From: Liolophura sinensis
Taxonomy: Eukaryota > Mollusca > Polyplacophora > Chitonida > Chitonidae
NCBI RefSeq assembly: GCF_032854445.1
Contig: NC_088303.1
Location: forward strand, 22,917,265-22,981,264
DNA length: 64,000 nt
Reading direction: 5' to 3'
Shown here: piece after piece, positions 61,301 to 64,000 of the stretch
Numbering within the stretch: the stretch's first letter is position 1
Layout of the letters: each line of letters opens with the position of its first letter
Notes under the pieces: model-generated
Told to the model about the DNA's origin: nothing
Database searches by the model: none
Seen by the model: the letters and a program-made list of their open reading frames with translations, nothing else
Made by a program: the position numbers and the translations under genes

Positions 61301-63625
61301 CATTGAGCTATGGTAGCCTTGAGTGTAATACTTGGACACCAAGAGCTGATCTATGAACAATACATTGCCTGTACATTTAGTGGCTTAATTCAATTCGGAC
61401 ACATCTAATTGTTTTGTTCTGTTTTATGGATGAACAGAGTAATATTGTAAATCTTCATAATCAGGTTTAAAATAGGCACAAATGTCAGTGGATGGCAGCT
61501 ATTTGATATACTGGCTTTACAGTTCCAGGGTAAGCTGGAAGTGCACCCTGTATAAAGTGTATGTGGAATCAAGAGTTACACTGGCAGAGCAGTACCTATA
61601 ACCAAGGGTCTTCTACCAGTGTCAGCCAATTTAGTACATGTAGTTTCATTTTAGCAGCCCAGTAGTCAGCCCTTAGCCTGCCTGTAGTTTGCCTGTGGAA
61701 TGCTTGTGGAACACTAAAGAATGTTACAGCTGGTAGGTCACTAGTCCCTAGGCCACTGCTGTACATGTATGTGTACAACTTACCGAGCAGATGAAAATTA
61801 GATGATTGGTAATGAATGGTAGAGACCAATTTCTGTATTTCACTTAAGGTTTAGCTTTTTTTTAGGTGACACATTTCTCTTGAGTATGACTGCTTTATCC
61901 ACCTGATAGTGTCACTTTTGAGTTTTTTGTAAAGTTTGTTTCATTTCTTAGCAGAAAAAGTTAAGAATTGGTGTCAAATGTATCGTTTTAAGTTCTTATG
62001 TGCTTCTGGAAGTGCAATACTTTTACAAACCAAGCTTTAGGTGAAATACCGTACATTATACATTTAAGTGGACTAGATGTAAAAGTTTGAAAACCATTAG
62101 CTACTGTCAGCAAATCAGGCCATTCTCTGACCCTTTGTACATGAATTTGGATTCTTGAGTCTTGAAGGATTTTGGGATCGATAATCTTATGATCATTGAT
62201 CTTATCTGAATGGTGTCAACAGATCCCTATACCTTATATCCTCAGTACATACAGAAGAAAGACCCACAGTACCAGGATGTTAAAGAGGACACGGCTTGGA
62301 GCATGGACAAGTTTAATGACTACATCAATGAGCATGTGATGTCAGAGAAAGGCATTGAGGAAAACTGGGTGTACAACACACTCACAGTATGTAGAACCTG
62401 TCACCAAACTTGGGCAACTTTCACAAAACTGGGGGTCTAGAATTGTCAATTAACTTACATCATATCTTGGAACATCTTCCCTGAAGCTGGCACCTATGGG
62501 TGCACATGTGGCTCTCTGGGAAAATGCTTGCAGTTAGGAGCCTAAAAGCCTAAAACTGATCACATTGTCTGAAAATATGCTTACTATAGATGTACATATG
62601 GCTTGTGAATGTAGTTATTATCAAAGGATTGCCATATGGCAATGTTATGCAAATGTTGGGGGAAAAATAAAGTCTCGTAATATTGGCAGTTTGTTTTTAT
62701 CCCTATTAAATGTACCTTCTGGTGCGTCAATACAGGTCCATGTCTACATTAGACAGTGAACCCTGCAGAAAACCTTGATATTATCGCCTATAAACTTGAA
62801 AGATTATCTATTTTGAACATGATATGATTAAAGCTAGTTTTACTCTGAAGTCTTATTTTACACCTTTATGCTCACAGAAACAGATGCAGAAGATCATGGT
62901 ACACTGTTTCCATGCTGTCAAACACAAGCTGCAGTGCAAGATTGGTTACTTTGATTTGTATGGACTGGACTTCATGATTGATGAAGACATGAAGGTAAGA
63001 TCTCAAAGCTGCTCAGTTATGTGTACACTGTAGCTGAGAGCTTACCAGTGTTGATGGACACCAAACACCTTGTTGTGGCTTTATGCTGGCAAAAACACTT
63101 CAACATTACTTTATTTATTTATTTGATTGGTGTTTTACGCAGTACTCAAGAATATTTCACTGATAAGACGGCGGCCAGCAGAGCCCGGAGGAAACTCACG
63201 ACCATCTGCAGGCTGCTGGCAGCCCAAAAGTACAACTCATTGTCCTTTAACATGAATGTGTAATATACAACAGTTTAAATAAGGTGAATGCAATGCAGTT
63301 TTCATACTCTGTAGTTTGAGAAACTGATTATATTCAGCCAAAGTCCATGATGTGGCATGGACAAAGTGTATCAGATGTTTTAGGTTTTCCATCAGTGTCT
63401 GTTATACATGTATCATTCATTGACAATATTTGATCCACAAATTAATTCACACATACATGTACATGTATATTTGTCAGACAAGTTTTGAAGCTTATGAGCT
63501 AGTCCATCAGAGCAGTGATTGTGTGTTACAGGTGTCTTTGATAGAGATCAACATTAACCCTAGTCTGGCTACAAACTGTGAGGCTTTGAGAGAAGTCATC
63601 CCTGGGGTGGTGGAGGAATCCATAC
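36..63625 (+). CDS. TTLL10-like: TTLL10-like protein with N-terminal NlpC/P60 domain (14 exons, 3' incomplete)
   Basis: Joining 36-233, 38081-38231, 39070-39273, 39710-39899, 40549-41057, 48497-48844, 58017-58212, 58878-58996, 59399-59599, 60120-60282, 60856-61027, 62246-62386, 62878-62994 and 63532-63625 gives one frame in which every GT-AG junction keeps phase. Domains in order: helical charged N-terminus (about 50-100), NlpC/P60-like domain (about 105-245), acidic low-complexity linker (250-575), TTL ATP-grasp domain (579 to end of window). TTLL10 enzymes elongate glycine side chains on tubulin and other proteins using ATP, mainly in cilia. Core ligase residues are present: Lys713, QGKGI 719-723, DIR 774-776, Asn816, Asp895, Glu908 and Asn910. 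The NlpC/P60 part suggests a second, hydrolase-like function. The C-terminus lies beyond the window. An in-frame TGA interrupts exon 6. Assignment to TTLL10 rests on remembered family motifs such as [15 protein letters not shown] and [13 protein letters not shown]. Confidence 0.88.
703..775 (-). mobile_element. SINE 3'-end fragment
   Basis: TTATTTATTTGATTGATG followed by the GGCAGCCAGCATTATGGTGGGAGGAAACC segment, in inverse orientation, matches the body of the SINE family seen complete at 44258-44515. The middle is deleted. Confidence 0.6.
978..1235 (-). CDS. Candidate terminal exon of an unrecognised minus-strand gene
   Basis: On the minus strand a polypyrimidine-containing acceptor (cctttcaaactgcag) is followed by 85 open codons and a stop. 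The composition is protein-like: an acidic [11 protein letters not shown] start, mixed polar and hydrophobic residues, then a PPP-containing tail. I recognise no family. The plus strand here also has a short open frame, but its composition looks random. It could be the last exon of a gene nested in the first intron of the TTLL10-like gene, or decayed coding sequence from a mobile element. No convincing upstream partner exon was found; the N gap lies only 560 bases upstream of it. Confidence 0.3.
   Translation of the reverse strand, partial: FEAGQDDESEGVHSTVNTDLIHRESTQIISQNTEWVDGLNSRIFHPDIISKCTSRPDNTIVKPPPVSQQLNVDKLYDLAIENIKF
1498..1757 (-). other. Open, Cys-rich segment on both strands, coding status unclear
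   Basis: On the minus strand the frame is open after ggggctag and reads as a Cys-rich peptide ([13 protein letters not shown], then more Cys) down to a stop at 1498. On the plus strand an acceptor-like ggtcttag at about 1608 opens a different Cys-containing frame to a TGA near 1756. No donor settles either reading. It could be the exon preceding 978-1235 or chance. Confidence 0.2.
1801..2000. other. Assembly gap (200 N)
   Basis: Exactly 200 unresolved bases, a typical placeholder length, so the true distance is unknown. Open frames that cross it are artefacts. Confidence 0.98.
2003..2132 (+). CDS. Possible exon fragment bordering the gap
   Basis: Immediately right of the gap one plus frame reads a well-balanced peptide ([17 protein letters not shown], then [20 protein letters not shown]) to a possible donor ATTAG|gtgtgt. 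I recognise no family; transposase or reverse-transcriptase debris is an alternative. Its 5' part would lie in the gap. Confidence 0.25.
2133..4269. other. Intronic sequence without recognisable genes
   Basis: AT-rich, with many ACATGTA palindromes and short homopolymers. A good acceptor-like tract (tgtttccttaacag near 2561) is followed by only about twelve open codons, too short to call an exon. Confidence 0.6.
4270..4347. repeat. (AT)n microsatellite
   Basis: Uninterrupted AT dinucleotides occupy most of 4290-4346, preceded by TATAATA-like degenerate units. Confidence 0.95.
4755..5475 (+). promoter_or_regulatory. Candidate internal promoter (TATA box plus CpG-richer patch)
   Basis: A TATA-like CTATATATATAG near 4760 lies about 45 bases upstream of an ATG (4806) opening a 38-codon frame. 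A donor-like GTGGTATGT follows near 5027. The region 5150-5475 has visibly more CpG (CTCGACGG, GCTCGCGC, GGCGCG) than its surroundings, a CCAAT motif (near 5361), and an acceptor/donor pair (ttctctcag near 5236, CAGGTTTGG near 5290). This would fit a separate transcription start inside intron 1, about 5 kb upstream of and on the same strand as mir-8. Purely sequence-based. Confidence 0.3.
5476..9611. other. Intronic stretch between candidate promoter and 23-bp array
   Basis: No gene recognised. It holds a poly-C run near 7193-7205, a strong polypyrimidine acceptor-like site (cttcctcccttccag, 6742-6756) followed by about 47 open bases and a donor-like CTAG|gtgata, and an unusually dense set of CACCTG/CAGGTG boxes between 6680 and 8680. 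Confidence 0.5.
6680..8677. promoter_or_regulatory. Cluster of CACCTG/CAGGTG E-boxes
   Basis: Boxes read at 6680, 6964, 7008, 7924, 8015, 8090, 8398, 8642 and 8672, nine in 2 kb where about one is expected by chance at equal base use. This hexamer is the core bound by ZEB/zfh1 and Snail-type repressors, which regulate miR-200/miR-8 in other animals. Function here is inference. Confidence 0.3.
9612..9772. repeat. 23-bp tandem repeat, about 7 copies
   Basis: Unit GATGTAACTTCCACATGTAATTT with variants; starts at 9612 and 9635 set the period. The minus-strand open frame through it is a by-product. Confidence 0.92.
9974..10057 (+). other. Exon-like 84-base segment just upstream of mir-8
   Basis: Between an acceptor (ttgattttcag) and a donor (CG|gtatgt) one frame is fully open and reads [20 protein letters not shown] then LRNHGGD. 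The segment is 84 bases with phase 2 at both ends, as in a cassette exon, but the surrounding TTLL10-like intron is phase 0, so it cannot be inserted there without partners. It may be an exon of the pri-mir-8 transcript, an exon of a nested gene, or chance. Confidence 0.3.
10153..10174 (+). ncRNA. mir-8-5p: Predicted miR-8-5p
   Basis: The 22-base 5' arm starts CATCTTACC and ends ATTAGA, facing the 3p arm with the usual offset. The middle (TAACAG) differs from the fly star strand, as expected for a less conserved arm. Confidence 0.85.
10192..10214 (+). ncRNA. mir-8-3p: Predicted mature miR-8-3p
   Basis: Seed AATACTG (10193-10199) is that of miR-200b/c/429 and miR-8. The remaining bases through GGTAAAGATGTC match the fly sequence as I remember it. 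Confidence 0.95.
10350..13729. other. Intronic sequence downstream of mir-8
   Basis: No second microRNA of the family and no gene recognised. Contains a TA microsatellite (about 10976-11010) and scattered ACATGTA palindromes. Confidence 0.6.
10976..11010. repeat. (TA)n/(TGTA) microsatellite
   Basis: Alternating TA with a GTATGTA interruption. Confidence 0.9.
13730..14112. repeat. 48-bp tandem repeat, about 8 copies
   Basis: Unit built on GGGACTGGTAACTGGTTGCT followed by a TATTCCATACAGTGTACAT-type variable half. Because 48 is divisible by three, the 167-codon plus frame and a minus frame through it stay open. I do not regard either as a gene. Confidence 0.93.
14113..18230. other. Intronic sequence without recognisable genes
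   Basis: AT-rich single-copy-looking DNA with short open frames of random composition and frequent GTACATGTA motifs. Nothing else is supported. Confidence 0.6.
18231..18433. mobile_element. Small inverted-repeat element (MITE-like), copy 1
   Basis: Left end CTGGCCCTGGGATCACGAA is the near-complement of right end TTTGTGATCCCATGGCC. The interior resembles 23653-23872 along its length (AAAATTGTTATTTC, AAGCTATTGT, CAACAAATTTC-type blocks). About 200 bases with no coding capacity. Confidence 0.7.
18434..21681. other. Intronic sequence without recognisable genes
   Basis: No supported feature. Open frames of 75-101 codons here lack splice context and have random composition. Confidence 0.55.
21682..22715. 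repeat. 129/130-bp tandem repeat, about 8 copies
   Basis: Anchors at 21682, 21811, 21940, 22069, 22199, 22329, 22458, 22588 and 22670 give periods of 129-130, with a last unit shortened to 82. The unit includes TTTGGTCAAACCAGTTGGTT and an inner variant ACTTGGCCAAACCAGGTGAC. Units of 129 (43 codons) keep minus frames open. The shift to 130 explains why those frames overlap in different phases. Confidence 0.93.
23010..23165 (+). mobile_element. SINE body, 5'-truncated
   Basis: Contains GGGAAGGTCTGCCAGCAACC, GGTTTCCTCACACCAAAATG and a tail ending AAATAAATAAAT, collinear with the SINE at 44258-44515. The tRNA-like head is missing. Confidence 0.65.
23180..23315 (+). mobile_element. Second SINE body directly after the first
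   Basis: Same order of blocks (CAGCTCATG, GGTCTGCCAGCAACC, TTCTTAAGTTCGGCGTAAG, ACACCAATCAAATAAAC). More complete at the 5' side than its neighbour. Confidence 0.65.
23395..23587 (+). mobile_element. Divergent third SINE remnant
   Basis: Only the 3' half aligns clearly (GTGAAATGTTCTTAAGTATG, then AATCAATAAATAA). Three remnants in a row in one orientation suggest a local insertion hot spot or duplication. Confidence 0.4.
23653..23872. mobile_element. Small inverted-repeat element (MITE-like), copy 2
   Basis: Left GTGGGATCACGAAGCAATCT and right CGCTTCGTGCTCCAGGGGCC are inverted, imperfect copies. The interior aligns with 18231-18433. Confidence 0.7.
23873..24609. other. Intronic spacer before 63-bp array
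   Basis: Nothing recognised. Slightly higher GC near 24090-24300 with no splice-supported frame. Confidence 0.5.
24610..27612. repeat. 63-bp minisatellite, about 46 copies
   Basis: Unit CATACATCAGACACCACTGA-TACTGTACCCAGACATTCAC-CATGAGCTGGTTGTATATAT-GTC (63 bases). The first unit is degenerate. Units before about 26.4 kb vary (ACATATG, TATACATG, GACTACATG versions). Those after 26.47 kb are nearly uniform, differing mainly at CCACTG/CCCCTG and TGTACCC/TGAACCC. Since 63 is 21 codons, frames of up to 574 codons stay open on both strands. A one-base loss near 26455 shifts the plus frame. Confidence 0.97.
27613..28200. other. Spacer between 63-bp and 57-bp arrays
   Basis: No gene or repeat family recognised. 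Confidence 0.5.
28201..29007. repeat. 57-bp tandem repeat, about 13-14 copies
   Basis: Unit GTAGTTCTTGTCCAGCAGTT-TGTTGGTCAGCTGAAGTGTA-ACTGTGGCTATGAAAGA. Left-edge units are degenerate, central units nearly identical. The 226-codon minus frame across it reads a repeated 19-residue peptide and is taken as a by-product. Confidence 0.95.
29008..30596. other. Intronic sequence without recognisable genes
   Basis: A lysine-rich plus frame at 29671-29976 comes from an A-rich tract. No supported feature. Confidence 0.5.
30597..30790. repeat. Dispersed repeat, copy 1
   Basis: Shares ACATTCTGAGAGAACTATG, GAAATAATTTGCA, TATGAAGCT and TCATTTTCAT with 38757-38955 in the same order and orientation. No terminal structure or coding capacity was identified. 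Confidence 0.6.
31420..31695. mobile_element. Fold-back SINE dimer
   Basis: The left arm reads the SINE 3' end inverted (GATTGGTGTTTTGCGCCGTA, then CTCAAGAATATTTCACTT). The right arm reads it forward (TTCCTCCCACCATAATGCTG, then AAAACACCAATCAAATAAAT). The arms are about 115-130 bases and largely complementary, so the whole can form a long hairpin. Confidence 0.8.
31740..31824 (+). CDS. Candidate orphan exon of unknown gene
   Basis: A strong acceptor (tttctctcctcag) is followed by 28 open codons reading [20 protein letters not shown], then NAGSMSLE, to a donor GAAG|gtacat. It enters in phase 0 and leaves in phase 1. It could follow TTLL10-like exon 1, but it cannot precede exon 2 (phase 0) without another exon. 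I recognise no family. It may belong to a nested gene or an alternative transcript. Confidence 0.3.
31825..32394. other. Short intronic spacer
   Basis: Nothing recognised. Confidence 0.5.
32395..32690 (-). mobile_element. SINE copy, inverted, nearly full length
   Basis: Begins with TTTATTTATTTATTTA and TGCTCAAGAATATTTCACTT, continues through GACCTTCCCACA and GAGCTGGACATGAACTCACA, the complement of a tRNA B-box region as in 44258-44515. Confidence 0.7.
32700..36275. repeat. 83-bp minisatellite, about 43 copies
   Basis: Unit TACCTGCTCACATGTACTTT-CTCATCCTATACATACAGTT-CAGTGAGCCCAAGGCCTCTC-AGTAATATGTGTACACATGC-ATG (83 bases). The ends of units are rich in GTACACGTACATGTAC palindromes. Because 83 is not divisible by three, open frames last three units (about 81 codons), matching the lengths seen. 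Each unit holds a pyrimidine tract ending in ACAG that resembles a 3' splice site. Confidence 0.97.
36746..36921. repeat. 89-bp direct duplication (2 copies)
   Basis: GACATACGGGTCAGTTAATT at 36746 and GACATACAGGTCAATTAATT at 36835 begin two nearly identical units. Confidence 0.9.
36922..38080. other. End of intron 1
   Basis: No confirmed feature. A slightly GC-richer part (37080-37230) is open on the plus strand for about 64 codons but lacks a clear acceptor. Confidence 0.5.
38081..38231 (+). CDS. TTLL10-like: TTLL10-like exon 2 (residues 67-117)
   Basis: Acceptor ttgggttcag and donor GAAG|gtttgt; phase 0 in, phase 1 out. Encodes a charged helix ([20 protein letters not shown]) continuing from exon 1, then [16 protein letters not shown], the conserved lead-in to the NlpC/P60-like domain. 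Confidence 0.92.
38297..38400 (-). mobile_element. Degenerate SINE 3' end in intron 2
   Basis: TTTATTTATTTATTTATTTC, then CATACTCAACAATTTTTCAC, an eroded inverse of the SINE tail. A GGATTGAACCC box near 38640 may be the inverted head of a second element. Confidence 0.45.
38757..38955. repeat. Dispersed repeat, copy 2
   Basis: Collinear with 30597-30790 over most of its length; lies inside intron 2. Confidence 0.6.
39070..39273 (+). CDS. TTLL10-like: TTLL10-like exon 3: NlpC/P60 nucleophile segment (residues 117-185)
   Basis: Acceptor gtttgtag, donor AAAG|gtaaga; phase 1 in and out. The peptide has [11 protein letters not shown], where Cys128 sits in the D-C-x-G helix start typical of the NlpC/P60 catalytic cysteine. 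[10 protein letters not shown] matches the family's PGDLxFF strand. The spacing between these motifs is normal for the fold. Confidence 0.94.
39710..39899 (+). CDS. TTLL10-like: TTLL10-like exon 4: NlpC/P60 histidine segment (residues 185-248)
   Basis: A long T-tract acceptor and donor CATAG|gtaaca; phase 1 in, phase 2 out. [11 protein letters not shown] places His194 in the HVxIxxG strand that carries the catalytic histidine of NlpC/P60 enzymes. The third polar residue of the triad is not obvious; ARWQ (about 208-211) is in the right place. Ends GICHS across the splice. Confidence 0.94.
40010..40155 (+). mobile_element. SINE body, 5'-truncated, in intron 4
   Basis: TGTGGGAAGGCCTGTCAGCA, CAGTTTCCTCCAACCAG and ACACCAGTTAAATAAAG follow the SINE order. 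Confidence 0.6.
40549..41057 (+). CDS. TTLL10-like: TTLL10-like exon 5: acidic, Cys-containing linker (residues 248-418)
   Basis: Acceptor cactccag, donor AAAAG|gttaag; phase 2 in, phase 1 out. The start ([20 protein letters not shown]) still looks like folded domain edge. An acidic stretch follows (271-286, [16 protein letters not shown]), then a Ser/Asn-rich linker and eight cysteines at 353, 360, 362, 380, 383, 386, 392 and 405, several in CxxC spacing. Whether the cysteines bind metal is unknown. Confidence 0.9.
41674..42100. repeat. 53-bp tandem repeat, about 8 copies
   Basis: Unit TATCCATGCTATACATGGAC-TTGGTAGATACATGTCTGTG-TGTGATACATGTA. Later units alternate with a shorter form lacking TTGGTAGATA. 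Confidence 0.93.
43915..44250 (+). mobile_element. tRNA-derived SINE, family A, full length
   Basis: The head has an A-box TAGCACAGTTGG and a B-box-like GGGTCAATCTT about 40 bases later. A long body follows and ends AAATTGTTAAGTATGACGTT, AAACCCCAAGCACTCATTCA, the 3' end of a SINE type I remember from molluscs and related animals. Confidence 0.8.
44258..44515 (+). mobile_element. tRNA-derived SINE, family B, full length
   Basis: A-box-like GGCCCCAACGG (44260), B-box GAGTTCAAGTCC (44331), then the body CAGCTCATGCTGGCTTCCTC and GGTTTCCTCCCACCACAATG, and the end ACGGCGTAAAACACCAATCA. This is the reference copy for the many fragments in the window. It is inserted directly after the family A element. 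Confidence 0.82.
48497..48844 (+). CDS. TTLL10-like: TTLL10-like exon 6 with in-frame TGA (residues 418-534)
   Basis: Acceptor cttgtctttaag, donor CGAG|gtatgc; phase 1 in and out, frame matching both neighbours. Reads [20 protein letters not shown] to [10 protein letters not shown], then TGA at 48685-48687 (codon 481). It then continues in the same frame ([20 protein letters not shown], later VCSECDND) to the donor. The open frame on both sides argues for a recent or artefactual stop. Alternatively a 51-base stretch 48665-48715 (gttacg to tttgcag), which begins GT, ends AG and keeps phase, could be spliced out and remove it. Confidence 0.8.
48665..48715 (+). other. Possible 51-base exitron containing the TGA
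   Basis: TCAG|gttacg at the left and ccagtttgcag| at the right give a phase 1 junction that restores frame and removes 17 codons including the stop. Both sites are moderate and the length is near the lower limit for animal introns. Confidence 0.3.
49160..54640. repeat. 127-bp minisatellite with higher-order structure, about 43 copies
   Basis: Unit GTGTGTTATTTCTGTGTTTC-TATGTTCCTCATGCTGAACT-GTGGATGGGTGTATCTTTGG-AGATTTGGGGGTGGTGATGA-GGGAAGTAGTGGGAAAGGAG-AATCATTTGCCATAAACAGG-CCCACAA. A 115-bp variant (TGATGAGAAAGGAG) occurs near 50585, 52228 and 53177, each time in the same series of unit variants. One strongly shortened unit lies near 52810. Open frames of 60-157 codons recur on both strands at the repeat period. 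Confidence 0.97.
54783..54970 (-). mobile_element. SINE family B copy, inverted
   Basis: TTTGATTGGTGTTTTACGCT, AAATATTTCACTTATACA, GGGCAGAGCCC and GAGGAAGCCAGCATG in the inverse order of 44258-44515. Confidence 0.75.
56050..56440. repeat. G-rich GATGAGGTGGAGTGGGGTG array
   Basis: Irregular 10- to 20-base units of GGGATGAGGTGGAGTGG type, almost free of C on the plus strand for nearly 400 bases. Runs of GG and GGGG are frequent enough for quadruplex formation in the unspliced RNA or the non-template strand. Confidence 0.93.
58017..58212 (+). CDS. TTLL10-like: TTLL10-like exon 7 (residues 534-599)
   Basis: Acceptor ctctctcag, donor CTCT|gtaagt; phase 1 in, phase 2 out. The first half is a Gly/Asp-rich linker ([20 protein letters not shown]). 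The second half begins the TTLL10-type catalytic region with [20 protein letters not shown]. Confidence 0.94.
58320..58366 (-). mobile_element. Short SINE tail fragment in intron 7
   Basis: TTATTTATTTGTTTATTTAT, then TTCATTGGTGTTTTG; only the 3' end remains. Confidence 0.45.
58878..58996 (+). CDS. TTLL10-like: TTLL10-like exon 8 (residues 599-639)
   Basis: Acceptor ttctccctcag, donor GAGG|gtgagc; phase 2 in, phase 1 out. Encodes [20 protein letters not shown] and ends YSAFREG, motifs I remember as characteristic of TTLL10 and near relatives. Confidence 0.96.
59399..59599 (+). CDS. TTLL10-like: TTLL10-like exon 9 (residues 639-706)
   Basis: Acceptor tttttttctag, donor AAAG|gtactc; phase 1 in and out. 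[20 protein letters not shown] is the TTL region where the substrate-side helix meets the ATP-grasp N-domain. FVPETYRLD is the TTL 'P-x-T-Y/F' strand. Confidence 0.95.
60120..60282 (+). CDS. TTLL10-like: TTLL10-like exon 10: ATP-binding segment (residues 706-760)
   Basis: Acceptor ggtgtctttag, donor ACAGAG|gtaagc; phase 1 in, phase 2 out. [18 protein letters not shown] contains Lys713 and the QGKGI loop that hold the ATP phosphates in TTL enzymes. A basic Gln-rich loop ([14 protein letters not shown]) follows; its length varies in the family. Note the higher GC of this exon. Confidence 0.97.
60856..61027 (+). CDS. TTLL10-like: TTLL10-like exon 11 (residues 760-817)
   Basis: Acceptor gttggcag, donor CAATCAG|gtatca; phase 2 in, phase 0 out. 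[20 protein letters not shown] carries the DIR motif (774-776) and LTNQ (814-817) the conserved Asn816. Two substitutions near this part are reported to inactivate human TTLL10; I cannot tell from memory which residue is decisive, but all core residues visible here look intact. Confidence 0.97.
61028..62245 (+). other. Intron 11, 1.2 kb
   Basis: No recognised feature. A minus frame near 61596-61829 is unsupported. Confidence 0.8.
62246..62386 (+). CDS. TTLL10-like: TTLL10-like exon 12 (residues 818-864)
   Basis: Acceptor atatcctcag, donor CTCACA|gtatgt; phase 0 in and out. [28 protein letters not shown] (gap added) joins LTNQ as in TTLL10 proteins. A second acceptor nine bases downstream (tacatacag) would remove YIQ; the first is preferred for length. 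Confidence 0.92.
62878..62994 (+). CDS. TTLL10-like: TTLL10-like exon 13 (residues 865-903)
   Basis: Acceptor tatgctcacag, donor AAG|gtaaga; phase 0 in and out. [15 protein letters not shown] contains the TTL Y/F-G-x-D strand with Asp895 as probable metal ligand. Confidence 0.96.
63105..63235 (-). mobile_element. SINE family B copy, inverted, in intron 13
   Basis: TTTATTTGATTGGTGTTTTA, then CTCAAGAATATTTCACTG and GGAGGAAACTCACGACCATC; internal deletion of the CATTATGGTGG block. Confidence 0.7.
63532..63625 (+). CDS. TTLL10-like: TTLL10-like exon 14: metal-binding segment (residues 904-934, gene continues)
   Basis: Acceptor gtgtgttacag, donor ATAC|gtaagt; phase 0 in, phase 1 out. [20 protein letters not shown] holds Glu908 and Asn910, the magnesium ligands of the ATP-grasp site, then [10 protein letters not shown]. 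The next exon lies outside the window. The donor is the first copy in a tandem array. Confidence 0.95.
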
Positions 63626-64000
63626 GTAAGTGTCCTCACTGTTAATCAGTAGTGCCAGTTAATTCCGGTAAGTTTCCTCACTGTTAATCAGTAGTGCCAG
63701 TTAATTCCTGTAAGTTTCCTCACTGTTAATCAGTAATGCCAGTTAATTCCTGTAAGTTCCCTCACTGTTAATCAGTAATGCCAGTTAATTCCTGTAAGTT
63801 TCCTCACTGTTAATTAGTAGTGCCAGCTTAATTCCTGTATGTTCCCTCACTGTTAATCAGTAGTGCCAGCTTAATTCCTGTAAGTTTCCTCACTGTTAAT
63901 CAGTAGTGCCAGCTTAATTCTTGTAAGTTTTCTCACTGTTAATTAGTTGTGCCAACTTAATTCCTGTAAGTTCCCTCACTGTTAATCAGTAGTGCCAGCT
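63626..64000. repeat. 42/43-bp tandem repeat beginning at the exon 14 donor, at least 8-9 copies
   Basis: Unit GTAAGTTTCCTCACTGTTAA-TCAGTAGTGCCAGTTAATTC-CT with starts at 63626, 63668, 63710 and 63752; later units gain one T. Most units retain GTAAGTT or GTAAGTTC, a consensus-like 5' splice site. The array runs off the window. Confidence 0.95.

Overview
The window is animal nuclear DNA: AT-rich, with split genes using GT-AG introns, abundant minisatellites and tRNA-derived SINEs. The SINE families, the many TACATGTA-type palindromes and the microRNA sequence suggest a lophotrochozoan, most likely a mollusc. I cannot name the species. There is one 200-base run of N (1801-2000).

One large plus-strand gene fills the window. 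Fourteen exons with matching splice phases (36 to 63625, 3' end outside) encode a TTLL10-like tubulin glycylase/ligase of at least 934 residues. Its N-terminal third is an NlpC/P60-type papain-fold domain (Cys128, His194). A long acidic, Cys-containing linker follows, then the ATP-grasp TTL domain from about residue 579. Exon 6 has an in-frame TGA at 48685-48687; it may be an allele or assembly error, or be removed by a 51-base intron-like segment.

The first intron is about 37.8 kb. On the same strand, at about 10130-10227, it holds a clear mir-8 (miR-200 family) precursor. The human miR-200b/200a/429 cluster lies just upstream of TTLL10, so this looks like a very old microRNA-TTLL10 linkage. 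A TATA-containing, CpG-richer patch at 4755-5475 and a cluster of CACCTG E-boxes (6680-8680) lie upstream of the microRNA and could belong to its primary transcript.

About a quarter of the window is tandem repeat, mostly intronic: 23 bp (9.6 kb), 48 bp (13.7 kb), about 129 bp (21.7 kb), 63 bp (24.6-27.6 kb), 57 bp (28.2-29.0 kb), 83 bp (32.7-36.3 kb), 53 bp (41.7 kb), 127 bp (49.2-54.6 kb), a G-rich array (56.1 kb) and 42 bp (63.6 kb to the end, starting on the exon 14 splice donor). Most long open frames are by-products of these arrays. Dispersed repeats include two tRNA-derived SINE families, a fold-back SINE dimer, a small inverted-repeat element in two copies and an unclassified pair. A few exon-like segments in intron 1 (978-1235 minus, 2003-2132, 9974-10057, 31740-31824) are recorded with low confidence.
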